Source: Pseudomonas sp. (GTDB taxonomy: Bacteria > Pseudomonadota > Gammaproteobacteria > Pseudomonadales > Pseudomonadaceae). Taken from it: a DNA stretch of 6,505 nt. The notes under the pieces are model-generated. The model did not search any database, had not been told where the DNA came from, and was given only the letters and a program-made list of their open reading frames with translations. This document shows positions 1-6,505 of the stretch, one piece after another. Positions within the stretch are counted from its first letter, which is position 1. Each line of letters begins with the position of its first letter. Made by a program: the position numbers and the translations under genes. The DNA is taken from positions 1 to 6,505 of the forward strand of contig DPSI01000037.1 of assembly GCA_003527165.1 (NCBI GenBank), written 5' to 3'.

Positions 1-326
1 CAGCTTCCAGGGCGGCACCGACCGCTGCTCCAGAGGCAGATGCTAGCGCGGAGTCGGTAGCTGAAGCGGAGGCTGTCGCAGCGGGAGAGGGGCGCCTGAC
101 ACTGGATTACACCGCCGATTGCTGGACGCGGGTAACCGACGCGGACGGCAAAGTGCTCTACAGCGGACTGGCGAAAGCCGGTAGCAGTCGCACCCTGGTC
201 GGCAAAACCCCACTCGACCTGCATCTGGGTTTCGCCTCCGGTGTGCAAGTCAGCTACAACGGCGAAGCCGTCAGTCTTTCTGGCAAAACGCGTGGCGAAA
301 CTGCGCGCCTCAAGCTCGGACAGTAA
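1..326 (+). CDS. rodZ: RodZ, C-terminal part (cytoskeletal/cell-shape protein), 5' truncated by window edge
   Basis: The reading frame enters at the left edge (first full codon at 3) and ends at TAA 324-326, giving 107 visible residues. The first 30 or so are an Ala/Glu/Pro/Ser-rich low-complexity stretch, as expected for the periplasmic linker. A compact domain follows, starting near [19 protein letters not shown] and ending RLKLGQ. This matches the C-terminal periplasmic beta domain (DUF4115) of RodZ. Known for the family: RodZ is a bitopic inner-membrane protein whose cytoplasmic helix-turn-helix domain binds MreB and links it to the elongation machinery, maintaining rod shape. The helix-turn-helix and transmembrane parts lie outside the window. 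The position directly before ispG agrees with the gene order in Pseudomonas and E. coli. The stop codon is 2 nt before the ispG start, so the genes are probably co-transcribed and may be translationally coupled. Confidence 0.9.
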   Translation, partial: ASRAAPTAAPEADASAESVAEAEAVAAGEGRLTLDYTADCWTRVTDADGKVLYSGLAKAGSSRTLVGKTPLDLHLGFASGVQVSYNGEAVSLSGKTRGETARLKLGQ

Positions 327-328
327 TC

Positions 329-1441
329 ATGCATAGTGAGTCCCCCATCAAACGGCGCCACACCCGAAAGATCTGGGTAGGTGGTGTACCGGTCGGTGGC
401 GATGCGCCTATCGCCGTTCAAAGCATGACCAATACCGAAACCTGTGACGTCGACGCGACCGTCGCGCAGATCGAGCGATTGCAGAATGCCGGCGCCGATA
501 TCGTTCGCGTGTCGGTGCCTTCCATGGAGGCAGCTGAGGCGTTCGGCGAGATCAAGCAGCGCGCCCGTCTGCCGCTGGTGGCCGACATTCATTTCGACTA
601 TCAGATAGCCCTGCGCGTCGCCGAACTCGGTGTCGATTGTCTGCGCATCAACCCAGGTAACATTGGTCGCGAAGATCGGGTCCGTGCCGTTGTCGAAGCC
701 GCCCGCGATCGGGGAATTCCGATCCGTATTGGCGTCAACGCCGGCTCGCTGGAAAAGGATCTTCAGAAGAAGTACGGCGAGCCCACCCCCGAGGCGTTGG
801 TGGAATCCGCGCTGCGCCATGTAGAGCACCTGGATCGATTGAACTTTCCGGACTTCAAGGTCAGCGTGAAGGCGTCCGATGTGTTCATGGCGGTCGCTGC
901 GTATCGGTTGTTGGCCGAAAAGATCGAGCAGCCGCTGCACCTGGGAATCACCGAAGCGGGTGGCCTGCGCTCGGGTACGGTGAAGTCGGCGGTGGGGCTG
1001 GGCATGCTGCTGGCCGAAGGCATCGGCGACACCATCCGTATCTCGCTGGCGGCCGATCCGGTGGAAGAAATCAAGGTCGGTTTCGACATCCTGAAATCGT
1101 TGCGTCTGCGTTCGCGCGGGATCAACTTCATCGCCTGCCCGAGCTGCTCGCGACAGAACTTCGACGTGGTCAAAACCATGAACGAGCTTGAAGGGCGGCT
1201 CGACGATTTGCTGGTGCCGATGGATGTGGCCGTGATCGGTTGTGTCGTCAACGGCCCAGGAGAAGCCAAGGAGGCGCATATCGGCCTGACGGGTGGCACT
1301 CCGAACAACCTCATCTATATCGACGGCAAGCCGGCGCAGAAGCTGAACAATGAAAATCTGGTCGATGAATTGGAACAGCTGATTCGTCGCAAGGCCACCG
1401 AGAAGGCCGAAGCCGATGCCGCGCTGATCGTGCGCAGCTGA
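329..1441 (+). CDS. ispG: 4-hydroxy-3-methylbut-2-en-1-yl diphosphate synthase (IspG/GcpE)
   Basis: 370 residues, the usual length for the proteobacterial two-domain form. IspG is a cytoplasmic [4Fe-4S] enzyme of the MEP (non-mevalonate) isoprenoid pathway. It converts methylerythritol cyclodiphosphate to HMBPP, with electrons normally from flavodoxin. The N-terminal part (to about residue 260) has the TIM-barrel signatures, including [15 protein letters not shown] and GITEAGG. The C-terminal part carries the cluster ligands: CPSC with Cys270 and Cys273, then Cys305 in GCVVNGPGE, with the conserved Glu at 312. These positions coincide with the E. coli numbering as I recall it, so the protein appears intact and active. 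The ATG at 329 lies 2 nt after the rodZ stop. No strong Shine-Dalgarno is visible, only a weak GGA at 318-320, so translation may depend on coupling to rodZ. The product feeds quinone and undecaprenyl-phosphate synthesis. Confidence 0.97.
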   Translation: MHSESPIKRRHTRKIWVGGVPVGGDAPIAVQSMTNTETCDVDATVAQIERLQNAGADIVRVSVPSMEAAEAFGEIKQRARLPLVADIHFDYQIALRVAELGVDCLRINPGNIGREDRVRAVVEAARDRGIPIRIGVNAGSLEKDLQKKYGEPTPEALVESALRHVEHLDRLNFPDFKVSVKASDVFMAVAAYRLLAEKIEQPLHLGITEAGGLRSGTVKSAVGLGMLLAEGIGDTIRISLAADPVEEIKVGFDILKSLRLRSRGINFIACPSCSRQNFDVVKTMNELEGRLDDLLVPMDVAVIGCVVNGPGEAKEAHIGLTGGTPNNLIYIDGKPAQKLNNENLVDELEQLIRRKATEKAEADAALIVRS

Positions 1442-1444
1442 TTT

Positions 1445-1450
1445 AAGGAA
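1445..1450 (+). promoter_or_regulatory. Ribosome binding site that fixes the hisS TTG start
   Basis: AAGGAA lies 5 nt upstream of the TTG at 1456, immediately after the ispG stop. It is the only good Shine-Dalgarno match nearby and supports TTG as the initiation codon. Confidence 0.75.
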
Positions 1451-1455
1451 CAGAA

Positions 1456-2739
1456 TTGAGCAAGTCCCTGCAAGCCATCCGTGGCATGAACGATATCCTG
1501 CCGGCACAAACACCGGTCTGGCGCTACCTGGAAACGATTTTCGCGCAGTTGCTCGACAGCTATGGCTACAGCGAGATCCGCCTGCCGATTCTCGAATTTA
1601 CTGACCTGTTCGCCCGCGGCATTGGCGAGGGAACCGATGTGGTCGACAAGGAAATGTATACCTTCCTCGACCGTAACGAAGAGTCGCTGACGTTGCGGCC
1701 AGAAGGGACCGCCGGCTGCGTCCGTGCCGTGCTCGAACATGGCATGACCGGAGGCGGCCAAGTGCAGAAGCTCTGGTATACCGGCCCGATGTTCCGCTAC
1801 GAGAAGCCGCAGAAGGGACGCTACCGTCAGTTCCACCAGATTGGCGTGGAGGTGTTCAATCAGCCTGGACCCGACGTCGACGCCGAGCTGATCGTGCTCA
1901 CCGCCCGACTTTGGAAGAAGCTCGGCATGTCCGACGCGGTAACGCTGCAGCTGAACAGCCTGGGCTCGAGCGAGGCGCGCGCGACCTATCGGGACGCCCT
2001 GGTCGCTTATCTGCAGCAGCATTTCGAGCACCTCGACGAAGACAGCCAGCGTCGCCTGACCAGCAACCCCCTGCGTATTCTAGACAGCAAGAATGCCCAG
2101 ACCCAGGCGCTGCTAGCCGATGCGCCGACCCTGCACGACTACCTCGACGACGAATCGCGTGCCCATTTCGAAGGCCTCAAGGCTCGTCTCGAAGCGGCGG
2201 GAATTGCCTATCAGATCAACCCGAAGCTCGTTCGTGGCCTGGACTATTACGGCCGCACCGTGTTCGAGTGGGTGACCGACAAGCTGGGCTCGCAAGGTAC
2301 CGTGTGTGCCGGTGGCCGCTATGACGGTCTAGTCAGCCAGTTCGGCGGCAAGCCAACGCCGGGTGTGGGCTTCGCCATGGGCATTGAACGCCTGGTGCTG
2401 CTGCTGGAAACGCTCGAACTGGTTCCCGAAGCACTCAACCAGCCGGCGCACGTATTCATTTGCGCCTTTGGCGAGGCGGCCGAGCTGGCAGCGCTGGCGC
2501 TGGCGGAACGACTTCGTGACGCCTTGCCGGGTCTTCGCCTGCTGGTCAACGCTGGCGGTGGTAGTTTCAAGAGCCAGTTCAAGAAGGCTGACAAGAGCGG
2601 TGCCCGTTTCGCGCTGATTCTGGGTGACGACGAACTGGCTGAGCGCGTGGTAGGTTGCAAGCCGTTGCGCGACGGCAGCGAGCAACAAAGCATTGCCTGG
2701 GATGCTCTACCCGAGCGTCTGGCCGCCTGTCTGGCTTGA
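1456..2739 (+). CDS. hisS: Histidyl-tRNA synthetase (HisRS), TTG start
   Basis: 427 residues. A class II aminoacyl-tRNA synthetase that attaches histidine to tRNA-His in the cytoplasm, normally as a homodimer. Visible signatures in order: the N-terminus [15 protein letters not shown] typical of gammaproteobacterial HisRS; TLRPEGT at 79-85; class II motif 2 around 112-128 (FRYE then [12 protein letters not shown]); the histidine-binding motif [15 protein letters not shown] at 258-272, whose Arg260 corresponds to E. coli catalytic Arg259; and motif 3 [11 protein letters not shown] at 303-313 with Arg312. Residues from about 330 on form the anticodon-binding domain. All catalytic motifs are intact. 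The start is TTG at 1456, because the family N-terminus MSKSLQ begins exactly there and AAGGAA sits 5 nt upstream; the first in-frame ATG (Met11) falls inside conserved sequence. It lies 14 nt after ispG, in the same order as in E. coli and Pseudomonas. Confidence 0.97.
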   Translation: MSKSLQAIRGMNDILPAQTPVWRYLETIFAQLLDSYGYSEIRLPILEFTDLFARGIGEGTDVVDKEMYTFLDRNEESLTLRPEGTAGCVRAVLEHGMTGGGQVQKLWYTGPMFRYEKPQKGRYRQFHQIGVEVFNQPGPDVDAELIVLTARLWKKLGMSDAVTLQLNSLGSSEARATYRDALVAYLQQHFEHLDEDSQRRLTSNPLRILDSKNAQTQALLADAPTLHDYLDDESRAHFEGLKARLEAAGIAYQINPKLVRGLDYYGRTVFEWVTDKLGSQGTVCAGGRYDGLVSQFGGKPTPGVGFAMGIERLVLLLETLELVPEALNQPAHVFICAFGEAAELAALALAERLRDALPGLRLLVNAGGGSFKSQFKKADKSGARFALILGDDELAERVVGCKPLRDGSEQQSIAWDALPERLAACLA

Positions 2740-2748
2740 TCGGACAGG
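2726..2748 (+). other. Small stem-loop spanning the hisS stop codon
   Basis: CCTGTC (2726-2731) pairs with GACAGG (2743-2748) across an 11-nt loop that contains the hisS TGA. No T-tract follows, so it does not look like a terminator. Just after it is a perfect 10-bp palindrome, CTGAATTCAG (2750-2759). It may be an mRNA structure at the hisS-yfgM junction or simply chance. Confidence 0.3.
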
Positions 2749-2766
2749 TCTGAATTCAGCGAATGT

Positions 2767-2772
2767 AAGGAG
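2767..2772 (+). promoter_or_regulatory. Ribosome binding site that fixes the yfgM GTG start
   Basis: AAGGAG lies 7 nt before the GTG at 2780, inside the 40-nt hisS-yfgM gap. It favours this start over any upstream in-frame start that would overlap the hisS 3' end. Confidence 0.8.
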
Positions 2773-2779
2773 TGACAGT

Positions 2780-3421
2780 GTGACCTCGGGTACCGAAGAA
2801 GAACAGCTGGCGCAAATCAAGGAGTGGTGGCAGCGTAACGGCAAACCCCTGCTGCTGGGGGGCGCACTCGCTTTGGTGCTGGTGTTTGGCTGGCAGTTCT
2901 GGCAGAAGCACCAGCTCAATCAGGCGCAGAGCGCCTCGACCGTTTATCAGCAGCTATTGAATGCCGCGCTGGAGGAAGGGGCGGTAGATACCGCTGAGGT
3001 TTCGCGTCTGGGCAAGCTGCTGCAGAAGGAATTCGCCGGTTCGCATTACGCTCAGTACGGCAGTCTCTTCGTTGCCAAGGTGGCGGTGGAGTCCGGTCGT
3101 CTCGATGAGGCCGCGGCAGAGCTGCAAAGTGTGCTGGACAAGCCCGCCGACAAGACGCTCGAAGAACTGGCACGCCAACGCCTGGCCCGTATTCTGGCGG
3201 CGCAGGACAAGGCTGAAGAAGGGCTCGCACTGCTGAAAGGCGAGGCTGTCGAAGCGTTCGCGGCCAGTCGCGAAGAGTTGCGTGGCGATCTGCTGGTCAA
3301 GCTGGGGCGCCTTGACGAGGCCCACGCAGCCTATTCCAAGGCAAAAGAATCGCTGTCGCAGGATGCTGCTATCGGTGGCCTACAGCTGAAACTGGACGAT
3401 CTGGCTCGTGGAGAGGCGTGA
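2780..3421 (+). CDS. yfgM: YfgM-family protein: single-TM, periplasmic TPR-like domain (ancillary SecYEG translocon subunit family)
   Basis: 213 residues from GTG 2780. The start is chosen because AAGGAG sits 7 nt upstream and the N-terminus TSGTEEEQLAQIKEWWQRNG matches the cytoplasmic head typical of this family. An in-frame open stretch runs upstream to about 2693 inside hisS but encodes unrelated sequence. A single hydrophobic segment (about 23-41, PLLLGGALALVLVFGWQFW) anchors the protein in the inner membrane with the C-terminus in the periplasm. The rest is alpha-helical and TPR-like, with GRLDEA repeated at 106-111 and 176-181. Known for E. coli YfgM: it associates with SecYEG and PpiD and takes part in periplasmic chaperone traffic. 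Placement directly before bamB is conserved and fits a role in envelope protein biogenesis. The family assignment is firm; the detailed function is inferred from E. coli. Confidence 0.92.
   Translation: MTSGTEEEQLAQIKEWWQRNGKPLLLGGALALVLVFGWQFWQKHQLNQAQSASTVYQQLLNAALEEGAVDTAEVSRLGKLLQKEFAGSHYAQYGSLFVAKVAVESGRLDEAAAELQSVLDKPADKTLEELARQRLARILAAQDKAEEGLALLKGEAVEAFAASREELRGDLLVKLGRLDEAHAAYSKAKESLSQDAAIGGLQLKLDDLARGEA
3410..3416 (+). promoter_or_regulatory. Ribosome binding site for bamB, inside the yfgM 3' end
   Basis: GGAGAGG ends 9 nt before ATG 3426 and overlaps the last codons of yfgM. It favours ATG 3426 over the in-frame GTG at 3408, which would lie upstream of this site and put charged residues ahead of the signal peptide. 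Confidence 0.65.
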
Positions 3422-3425
3422 ATTG

Positions 3426-4574
3426 ATGCGTTGGAAAACTGCAGCACTGCTGACCCTGGCCGTTCTGGCTGCTGGTTGCAGCAGCAATGACAAGAAAGAA
3501 CCCGAACCCGCCGAACTGGTCAAGTTCGACGCCGAGATACAACTGAACGAGGAATGGAGCCGCTCGATTGGCGAGGGCCAGGGCGAGACTTATAACCTTC
3601 TGACGCCTGTCGTCTACGGCAACGAGATATTCGCCGCCGATGTCGAAGGGCGGGTAGTGGCGATGGATCGCATGACCGGCAAGGTCAACTGGAAGAACGA
3701 TCTCGAGGTGCCGATCTCGGGTGCGGTTGGGGCTGGCTACGGTCTGGTTCTGGTCGGTACCTTGCGTGGCGAAGTGCTGGCGCTGGACGTCTCGACCGGT
3801 GAAGAGCGCTGGCGCAGCCAGGTTAGCAGTGAGGTCCTCGCCGCGCCCGCCGTCAACGGCGACGTCGTGGTGGTTCAGACCCAGGATGACCGCGTCATTG
3901 CGCTGGAAATCGATACCGGCGAGCAGCGCTGGAGCTACGAAAGCTCCCCAGCGGTGCTGACCCTGCGGGGCACCGGAGCACCGCTACTGACCAATCAGCT
4001 GGCGATCGCCGGTCTTTCCAGCGGCAAGGTCGTGGCGCTGGATACCCGCCGCGGCCTGCCGATCTGGGAGCAGCGTGTCGCCATTCCGCAAGGCCGTTCC
4101 GAGCTCGAGCGCGTCGTCGATATCGACGGTGGCCTGTTGCTCTCAGGCGGGACCTTGTATGTCGCCTCCTTTCAAGGACGCGCCGCCGCGCTGGATCTGG
4201 AGAGCGGCCGGATTCTCTGGCAGCGCGATGCCTCGACGGCAACCGGTGTTGCGCTGGGGTACGGAAGCGTCTACGTAAGCCAGGCCGATGGAACGGTCGT
4301 CGGCATCGATGAGCGATCAACTACCGTACTATGGAGCAATGATTCGCTGCTGCGTCGACAGCTTTCCGCACCGGCGGTTTTCTCCAGCTCCGTCGTGGTG
4401 GGTGACAAGGAGGGCTATCTGCATTTCCTGAGTCAGGTCGATGGTCGCTTCGTTGCCCGGACGCGTATCGACAGCGCCGGGGTGCGTGCCCGCCCGGTCG
4501 TCGAAGGTGACTGGCTGTATGCCTACGGTAACGACGGCAAACTGGTCGCGTTGACCATTCGCCAGGCGGACTGA
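3426..4574 (+). CDS. bamB: Outer membrane protein assembly factor BamB (lipoprotein, beta-propeller)
   Basis: 382 residues from ATG 3426. BamB is an outer-membrane lipoprotein facing the periplasm that binds BamA and helps fold and insert beta-barrel proteins. The N-terminus is a lipoprotein signal: MRWK, a hydrophobic stretch, then the lipobox LAAG-C with Cys18 as the lipidated residue. Ser follows at +2, consistent with outer-membrane sorting. The mature part shows PQQ-like propeller repeats of the form G-x-V-x-A-x-D-x-x-x-G-x-x-x-W near residues 75-89, 115-129, 155-169, 200-214, 251-265 and 289-303, with weaker ones at 330-345 and 371-376, consistent with eight blades. LTLRG (Leu178, Leu180, Arg181) and DID (Asp232, Asp234) correspond at a constant offset of 14 to the E. 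coli residues I recall as important for BamA binding (Leu192, Leu194, Arg195, Asp246, Asp248). The gap from yfgM is 4 nt, so the two are likely coupled. A terminator follows downstream. Confidence 0.96.
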   Translation: MRWKTAALLTLAVLAAGCSSNDKKEPEPAELVKFDAEIQLNEEWSRSIGEGQGETYNLLTPVVYGNEIFAADVEGRVVAMDRMTGKVNWKNDLEVPISGAVGAGYGLVLVGTLRGEVLALDVSTGEERWRSQVSSEVLAAPAVNGDVVVVQTQDDRVIALEIDTGEQRWSYESSPAVLTLRGTGAPLLTNQLAIAGLSSGKVVALDTRRGLPIWEQRVAIPQGRSELERVVDIDGGLLLSGGTLYVASFQGRAAALDLESGRILWQRDASTATGVALGYGSVYVSQADGTVVGIDERSTTVLWSNDSLLRRQLSAPAVFSSSVVVGDKEGYLHFLSQVDGRFVARTRIDSAGVRARPVVEGDWLYAYGNDGKLVALTIRQAD

Positions 4575-4623
4575 CGGCGTCACCTCGTTCGTCCTGTTCC
4601 GTCCAGGCGGAGCGCTTAATGTT

Positions 4624-4654
4624 GGCCGCTGCCTTGCAGCGGCCTTTGTGTTTT
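4624..4654 (+). terminator. Rho-independent terminator between bamB and der
   Basis: GGCCGCTGC (4624-4632) and GCAGCGGCC (4636-4644) form a perfect 9-bp GC-rich stem with a CTT loop. TTTGTGTTTT follows directly (4645-4654). It sits 49 nt after the bamB stop and 25 nt before the der start, so it most likely ends the rodZ-to-bamB transcript, or attenuates it before der. The rest of the 105-nt gap (4575-4679) shows no gene and no convincing promoter. Confidence 0.88.
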
Positions 4655-4669
4655 CTGAAATATCGCAGT

Positions 4670-4673
4670 GGAG
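4670..4673 (+). promoter_or_regulatory. Ribosome binding site that fixes the der ATG start
   Basis: GGAG lies 6 nt before ATG 4680. An in-frame GTG at 4668 overlaps this site and has no Shine-Dalgarno of its own at a suitable distance, so the ATG is preferred. Confidence 0.7.
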
Positions 4674-4679
4674 AGCCGT

Positions 4680-6161
4680 ATGGTTCCCGTAATCGCCCTG
4701 GTGGGCCGCCCGAACGTTGGCAAATCCACCCTCTTTAATCGTCTGACCAAGAGTCGTGACGCGATCGTTGCGGAATACGCAGGTCTGACCCGAGATCGCC
4801 AATACGGTGAGGCCAAATGGCAGGGCCGTACCTATATCGTCATCGACACCGGCGGTCTGACCGGAGACGAGGAGGGCATCGATGCCAAGATGGCCGAGCA
4901 GTCGCTGCAAGCCATGGAGGAAGCCGATGCGGTGATGTTCATGGTCGACGCGCGCGCCGGTATGACGCCGGGTGACCAAATGATCGCCGAGCACCTGCGC
5001 AAGATGAACAAGCGCCACTTCCTGGTGGCGAACAAGGTCGACAGCATCGATCCGGACATCGCGCGAGCCGAGTTCAGCCCGCTGGGCCTGGGCGATGCCT
5101 TGCCGATCGCCGCCGCCCATGGTCGCGGTATCAGTCATATGCTGGAGCAGGCACTCGGCGCGTTTCCCAAGGACAACGCAGAAGAAGCGCAAGGCGAGGG
5201 CGAAGAGGGCGAGTTGGTTGCCGAAGGCCAGGAGCTCAAGCGCATCCCCGGGCCGAGCGAAAAAGACGGCATCAAGATCGCCATCATTGGCCGACCCAAT
5301 GTGGGCAAGTCGACCCTGGTCAACCGCATGCTCGGTGAAGAACGGGTCATCGTCTACGACCAGGCCGGTACCACTCGTGACAGTATTTATATTCCGTTCG
5401 AGCGCGGCGACGAAAAATATACGCTGATCGACACCGCCGGCGTTCGTCGTCGCGGCAAGATCTTCGAGGCGGTGGAAAAATTCTCCGTGGTCAAGACGCT
5501 GCAGGCGATCCAGGACGCCAACGTGGTGATCTTCGTCATGGATGCGCGTGAAGGCGTAGTCGAACACGATCTCAACCTGCTCGGCTTCGTTCTCGACAGC
5601 GGCCGGGCGCTGGTGATCGCGCTGAACAAGTGGGACGGCATGGAGCCGAGCGAGCGTGACTATGTGAAGACCGAGCTGGAGCGCCGGCTATTCTTCGTCG
5701 AGTTTGCCGACATCCATTTCATTTCCGCCAAGCACGGTACCGGCGTGGGCAATCTGTACAAGTCGGTGCAGGCTTCGTTTACCTCAGCCGTTACGCGCTG
5801 GCCTACCAGTCGCCTGACGCAAATTCTCGAGGACGCGGTACGCGAGCATGCGCCGCCAATGGTCGCCAGTCGCCGAATCAAGCTGCGCTATGCACACCTG
5901 GGGGGCGCCAACCCGCCGCTAATCGTGATTCATGGCAACCAGGTCGAATCGATTCCCAAATCCTACACGCGCTATCTGGAGAACACCTACCGGCGCGTGC
6001 TGAAGTTGGTGGGCACGCCCATCCGCATCGAGTACAAGGGCGGGGAAAACCCTTATGAGGGCAAGAAGAACACCCTCACCGATCGCCAGGTCAACAAGAA
6101 GCGTCGCCTCATGTCGCACCACAAGAAGGCCGAGAAGAAGCGCCGCGACAAGAAGCGCTGA
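4680..6161 (+). CDS. der: Ribosome biogenesis GTPase Der (EngA), tandem G domains
   Basis: 493 residues. Der is an essential cytoplasmic GTPase needed for maturation of the 50S ribosomal subunit. First G domain: P-loop GRPNVGKS at 9-16, GLTRD at 35-39, DTGG at 56-59, NKVD at 118-121. A Glu-rich acidic linker (about 164-187) follows. Second G domain: GRPNVGKS at 204-211, TTRD at 231-234, DTAG at 251-254, NKWD at 316-319, SAK at 349-351. Residues from about 375 to 455 form the KH-like domain, and the protein ends in a strongly basic Lys/Arg tail (about 456-493), as expected for an rRNA-binding factor. All nucleotide-binding motifs are intact in both domains. The start at ATG 4680 is preferred over GTG 4668 because of the GGAG at 4670 and because [12 protein letters not shown] is the usual N-terminus. 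The preceding terminator suggests der depends on its own promoter or on readthrough from bamB. Confidence 0.97.
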   Translation: MVPVIALVGRPNVGKSTLFNRLTKSRDAIVAEYAGLTRDRQYGEAKWQGRTYIVIDTGGLTGDEEGIDAKMAEQSLQAMEEADAVMFMVDARAGMTPGDQMIAEHLRKMNKRHFLVANKVDSIDPDIARAEFSPLGLGDALPIAAAHGRGISHMLEQALGAFPKDNAEEAQGEGEEGELVAEGQELKRIPGPSEKDGIKIAIIGRPNVGKSTLVNRMLGEERVIVYDQAGTTRDSIYIPFERGDEKYTLIDTAGVRRRGKIFEAVEKFSVVKTLQAIQDANVVIFVMDAREGVVEHDLNLLGFVLDSGRALVIALNKWDGMEPSERDYVKTELERRLFFVEFADIHFISAKHGTGVGNLYKSVQASFTSAVTRWPTSRLTQILEDAVREHAPPMVASRRIKLRYAHLGGANPPLIVIHGNQVESIPKSYTRYLENTYRRVLKLVGTPIRIEYKGGENPYEGKKNTLTDRQVNKKRRLMSHHKKAEKKRRDKKR

Positions 6162-6165
6162 TCGC

Positions 6166-6505
6166 TCAGTCTTCCTCGTCGAACGATTGGTCCATACCCA
6201 GAGCCGGTCGTGCATGCCTCGGCTTGCCGGCTTGGCGAGCCGGGTTTCCCACCACGGTGGTGTGTGGCGGAACAGGGTGCAGCACGATGCTGCCGGCGCC
6301 GACCTTGGCGCCCTCGCCAATTTCGATATTGCCCAGGATTTTCGCGCCCGCGCCAATCATCACCCCGCTGCGCACCTTCGGATGGCGATCGCCGCTCTCC
6401 TTCCCTGTGCCGCCAAGGGTCACGCCCTGCAGGATGGATACGTCGTCGCCCACCTCAGCGGTTTCACCGATGACGATCCCCGTCGCATGGTCGAGCATGA
6501 TTCCG
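6166..6505 (-). CDS. cysE: Serine O-acetyltransferase (CysE type), C-terminal part, 5' end beyond right edge
   Basis: The frame is open from the right edge to a TGA at 6168-6166, showing 112 residues. The product transfers acetyl from acetyl-CoA to L-serine, giving O-acetylserine for cysteine synthesis. Visible signs: the left-handed beta-helix hexapeptide pattern; LDHATGIVIGETAE with the catalytic His (E. coli His158); GDRHPK with the second active-site His (E. coli His193); and IGAGAKILGNIEIGEGAKVGAGS. The fragment aligns without gaps to E. coli CysE from about residue 153 as I recall it, so roughly 150 N-terminal residues are missing from the window. An apparent ATG at 6498 is an internal Met, not the start. 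The C-terminus is unusual: after MDQSF it ends DEED, lacking the longer tail ending in Ile that binds CysK in E. coli. The gene converges on der with 4 bp between stop codons. Another acetyltransferase of the same fold is possible but less likely given the LDHATG and GDRHPK motifs. Confidence 0.88.
   Translation of the reverse strand, partial: GIMLDHATGIVIGETAEVGDDVSILQGVTLGGTGKESGDRHPKVRSGVMIGAGAKILGNIEIGEGAKVGAGSIVLHPVPPHTTVVGNPARQAGKPRHARPALGMDQSFDEED
6221..6247 (+). terminator. Possible weak der terminator hairpin inside the cysE 3' coding end
   Basis: GGCTTGCC (6221-6228) can pair with GGCGAGCC (6234-6241), and alternatively CCGGCT (6227-6232) with AGCCGG (6238-6243), followed by only three T residues at 6245-6247. 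The stem is good but the T-tract is poor. It is the only hairpin I see downstream of der that could end its transcript, and it may equally be a by-product of GC-rich coding sequence. Confidence 0.25.

Noticed and set aside
254..1513. Long open frame on the minus strand (about 419 codons) covering ispG
   Set aside because: It lies opposite the clearly real ispG and shows no recognisable domain. Its length reflects GC-rich codon use on the coding strand, where antisense stops are rare.
1315..2031. Minus-strand open frame (about 238 codons) opposite ispG/hisS
   Set aside because: It is an antisense shadow of two well-supported genes, with no plausible start context or domain.
2693..2779. Upstream extension of yfgM beginning inside hisS
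   Set aside because: The extension would encode unrelated sequence ahead of the family N-terminus. A strong Shine-Dalgarno supports GTG 2780 instead.
4635..4663. Candidate der promoter: TTGCAG, 17-nt spacer, AAATAT
   Set aside because: Each hexamer is a poor match to consensus, the -35 lies inside the terminator stem, and the implied transcript would start almost at the ribosome binding site. Spacing alone is not enough.
5167..5245. Glu/Gly-rich repeat-like stretch inside der
   Set aside because: This is the expected acidic linker between the two G domains of gammaproteobacterial Der, with no exact tandem repeat.
4329..5567. Long open frame on the minus strand (about 412 codons) across the bamB end and the first half of der
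   Set aside because: It spans two real genes plus the terminator, has no family signature and has His/Asp-rich composition typical of antisense shadows in this GC range.
1..6505. Novel system, mobile element, CRISPR array, tRNA or phage remnant
   Set aside because: I saw no direct-repeat arrays, transposase or integrase sequence, tRNA-like cloverleaf or atypical-composition block. Nearly all bases belong to conserved housekeeping genes.

Overview
The window is an ordinary chromosomal housekeeping segment of a high-GC gammaproteobacterium. Gene order (rodZ, ispG, hisS, yfgM, bamB, der) and protein sequence, for example Der beginning [17 protein letters not shown], point to Pseudomonas in the broad sense. 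A Pseudomonas stutzeri (Stutzerimonas)-type species is possible, but that is an impression I cannot test here.

Layout: positions 1-326 hold the 3' end of rodZ (cell-shape protein). It is followed on the + strand, almost without gaps, by ispG (329-1441, isoprenoid precursor synthesis), hisS (1456-2739, histidyl-tRNA synthetase, TTG start), yfgM (2780-3421, membrane-anchored TPR-like periplasmic protein, GTG start) and bamB (3426-4574, outer-membrane assembly lipoprotein). Gaps are 2, 14, 40 and 4 nt, so these five genes look like one transcription unit. A 105-nt intergenic region follows bamB and carries a clear Rho-independent terminator (4624-4654). Next is der (4680-6161, double-GTPase ribosome assembly factor). 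Four bases beyond der, on the opposite strand, lies the 3' part of a serine acetyltransferase gene (cysE type, 6166 to the right edge).

The genes do not form a single pathway. They are a conserved housekeeping cluster: envelope shape and assembly (RodZ, YfgM, BamB), isoprenoid supply for undecaprenyl phosphate and quinones (IspG), and translation or ribosome biogenesis (HisS, Der). YfgM and BamB are the most closely connected, since both work on the periplasmic face in the handling of outer-membrane proteins. The convergent cysE is a separate metabolic gene.

I found no mobile element, CRISPR array, tRNA or rRNA gene, phage sequence or evident novel system. The points most worth a second look are the CysE C-terminus, which lacks the tail known to bind CysK in E. 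coli, the very tight der/cysE convergent junction, the terminator that separates der from bamB, and the non-ATG starts of hisS and yfgM.
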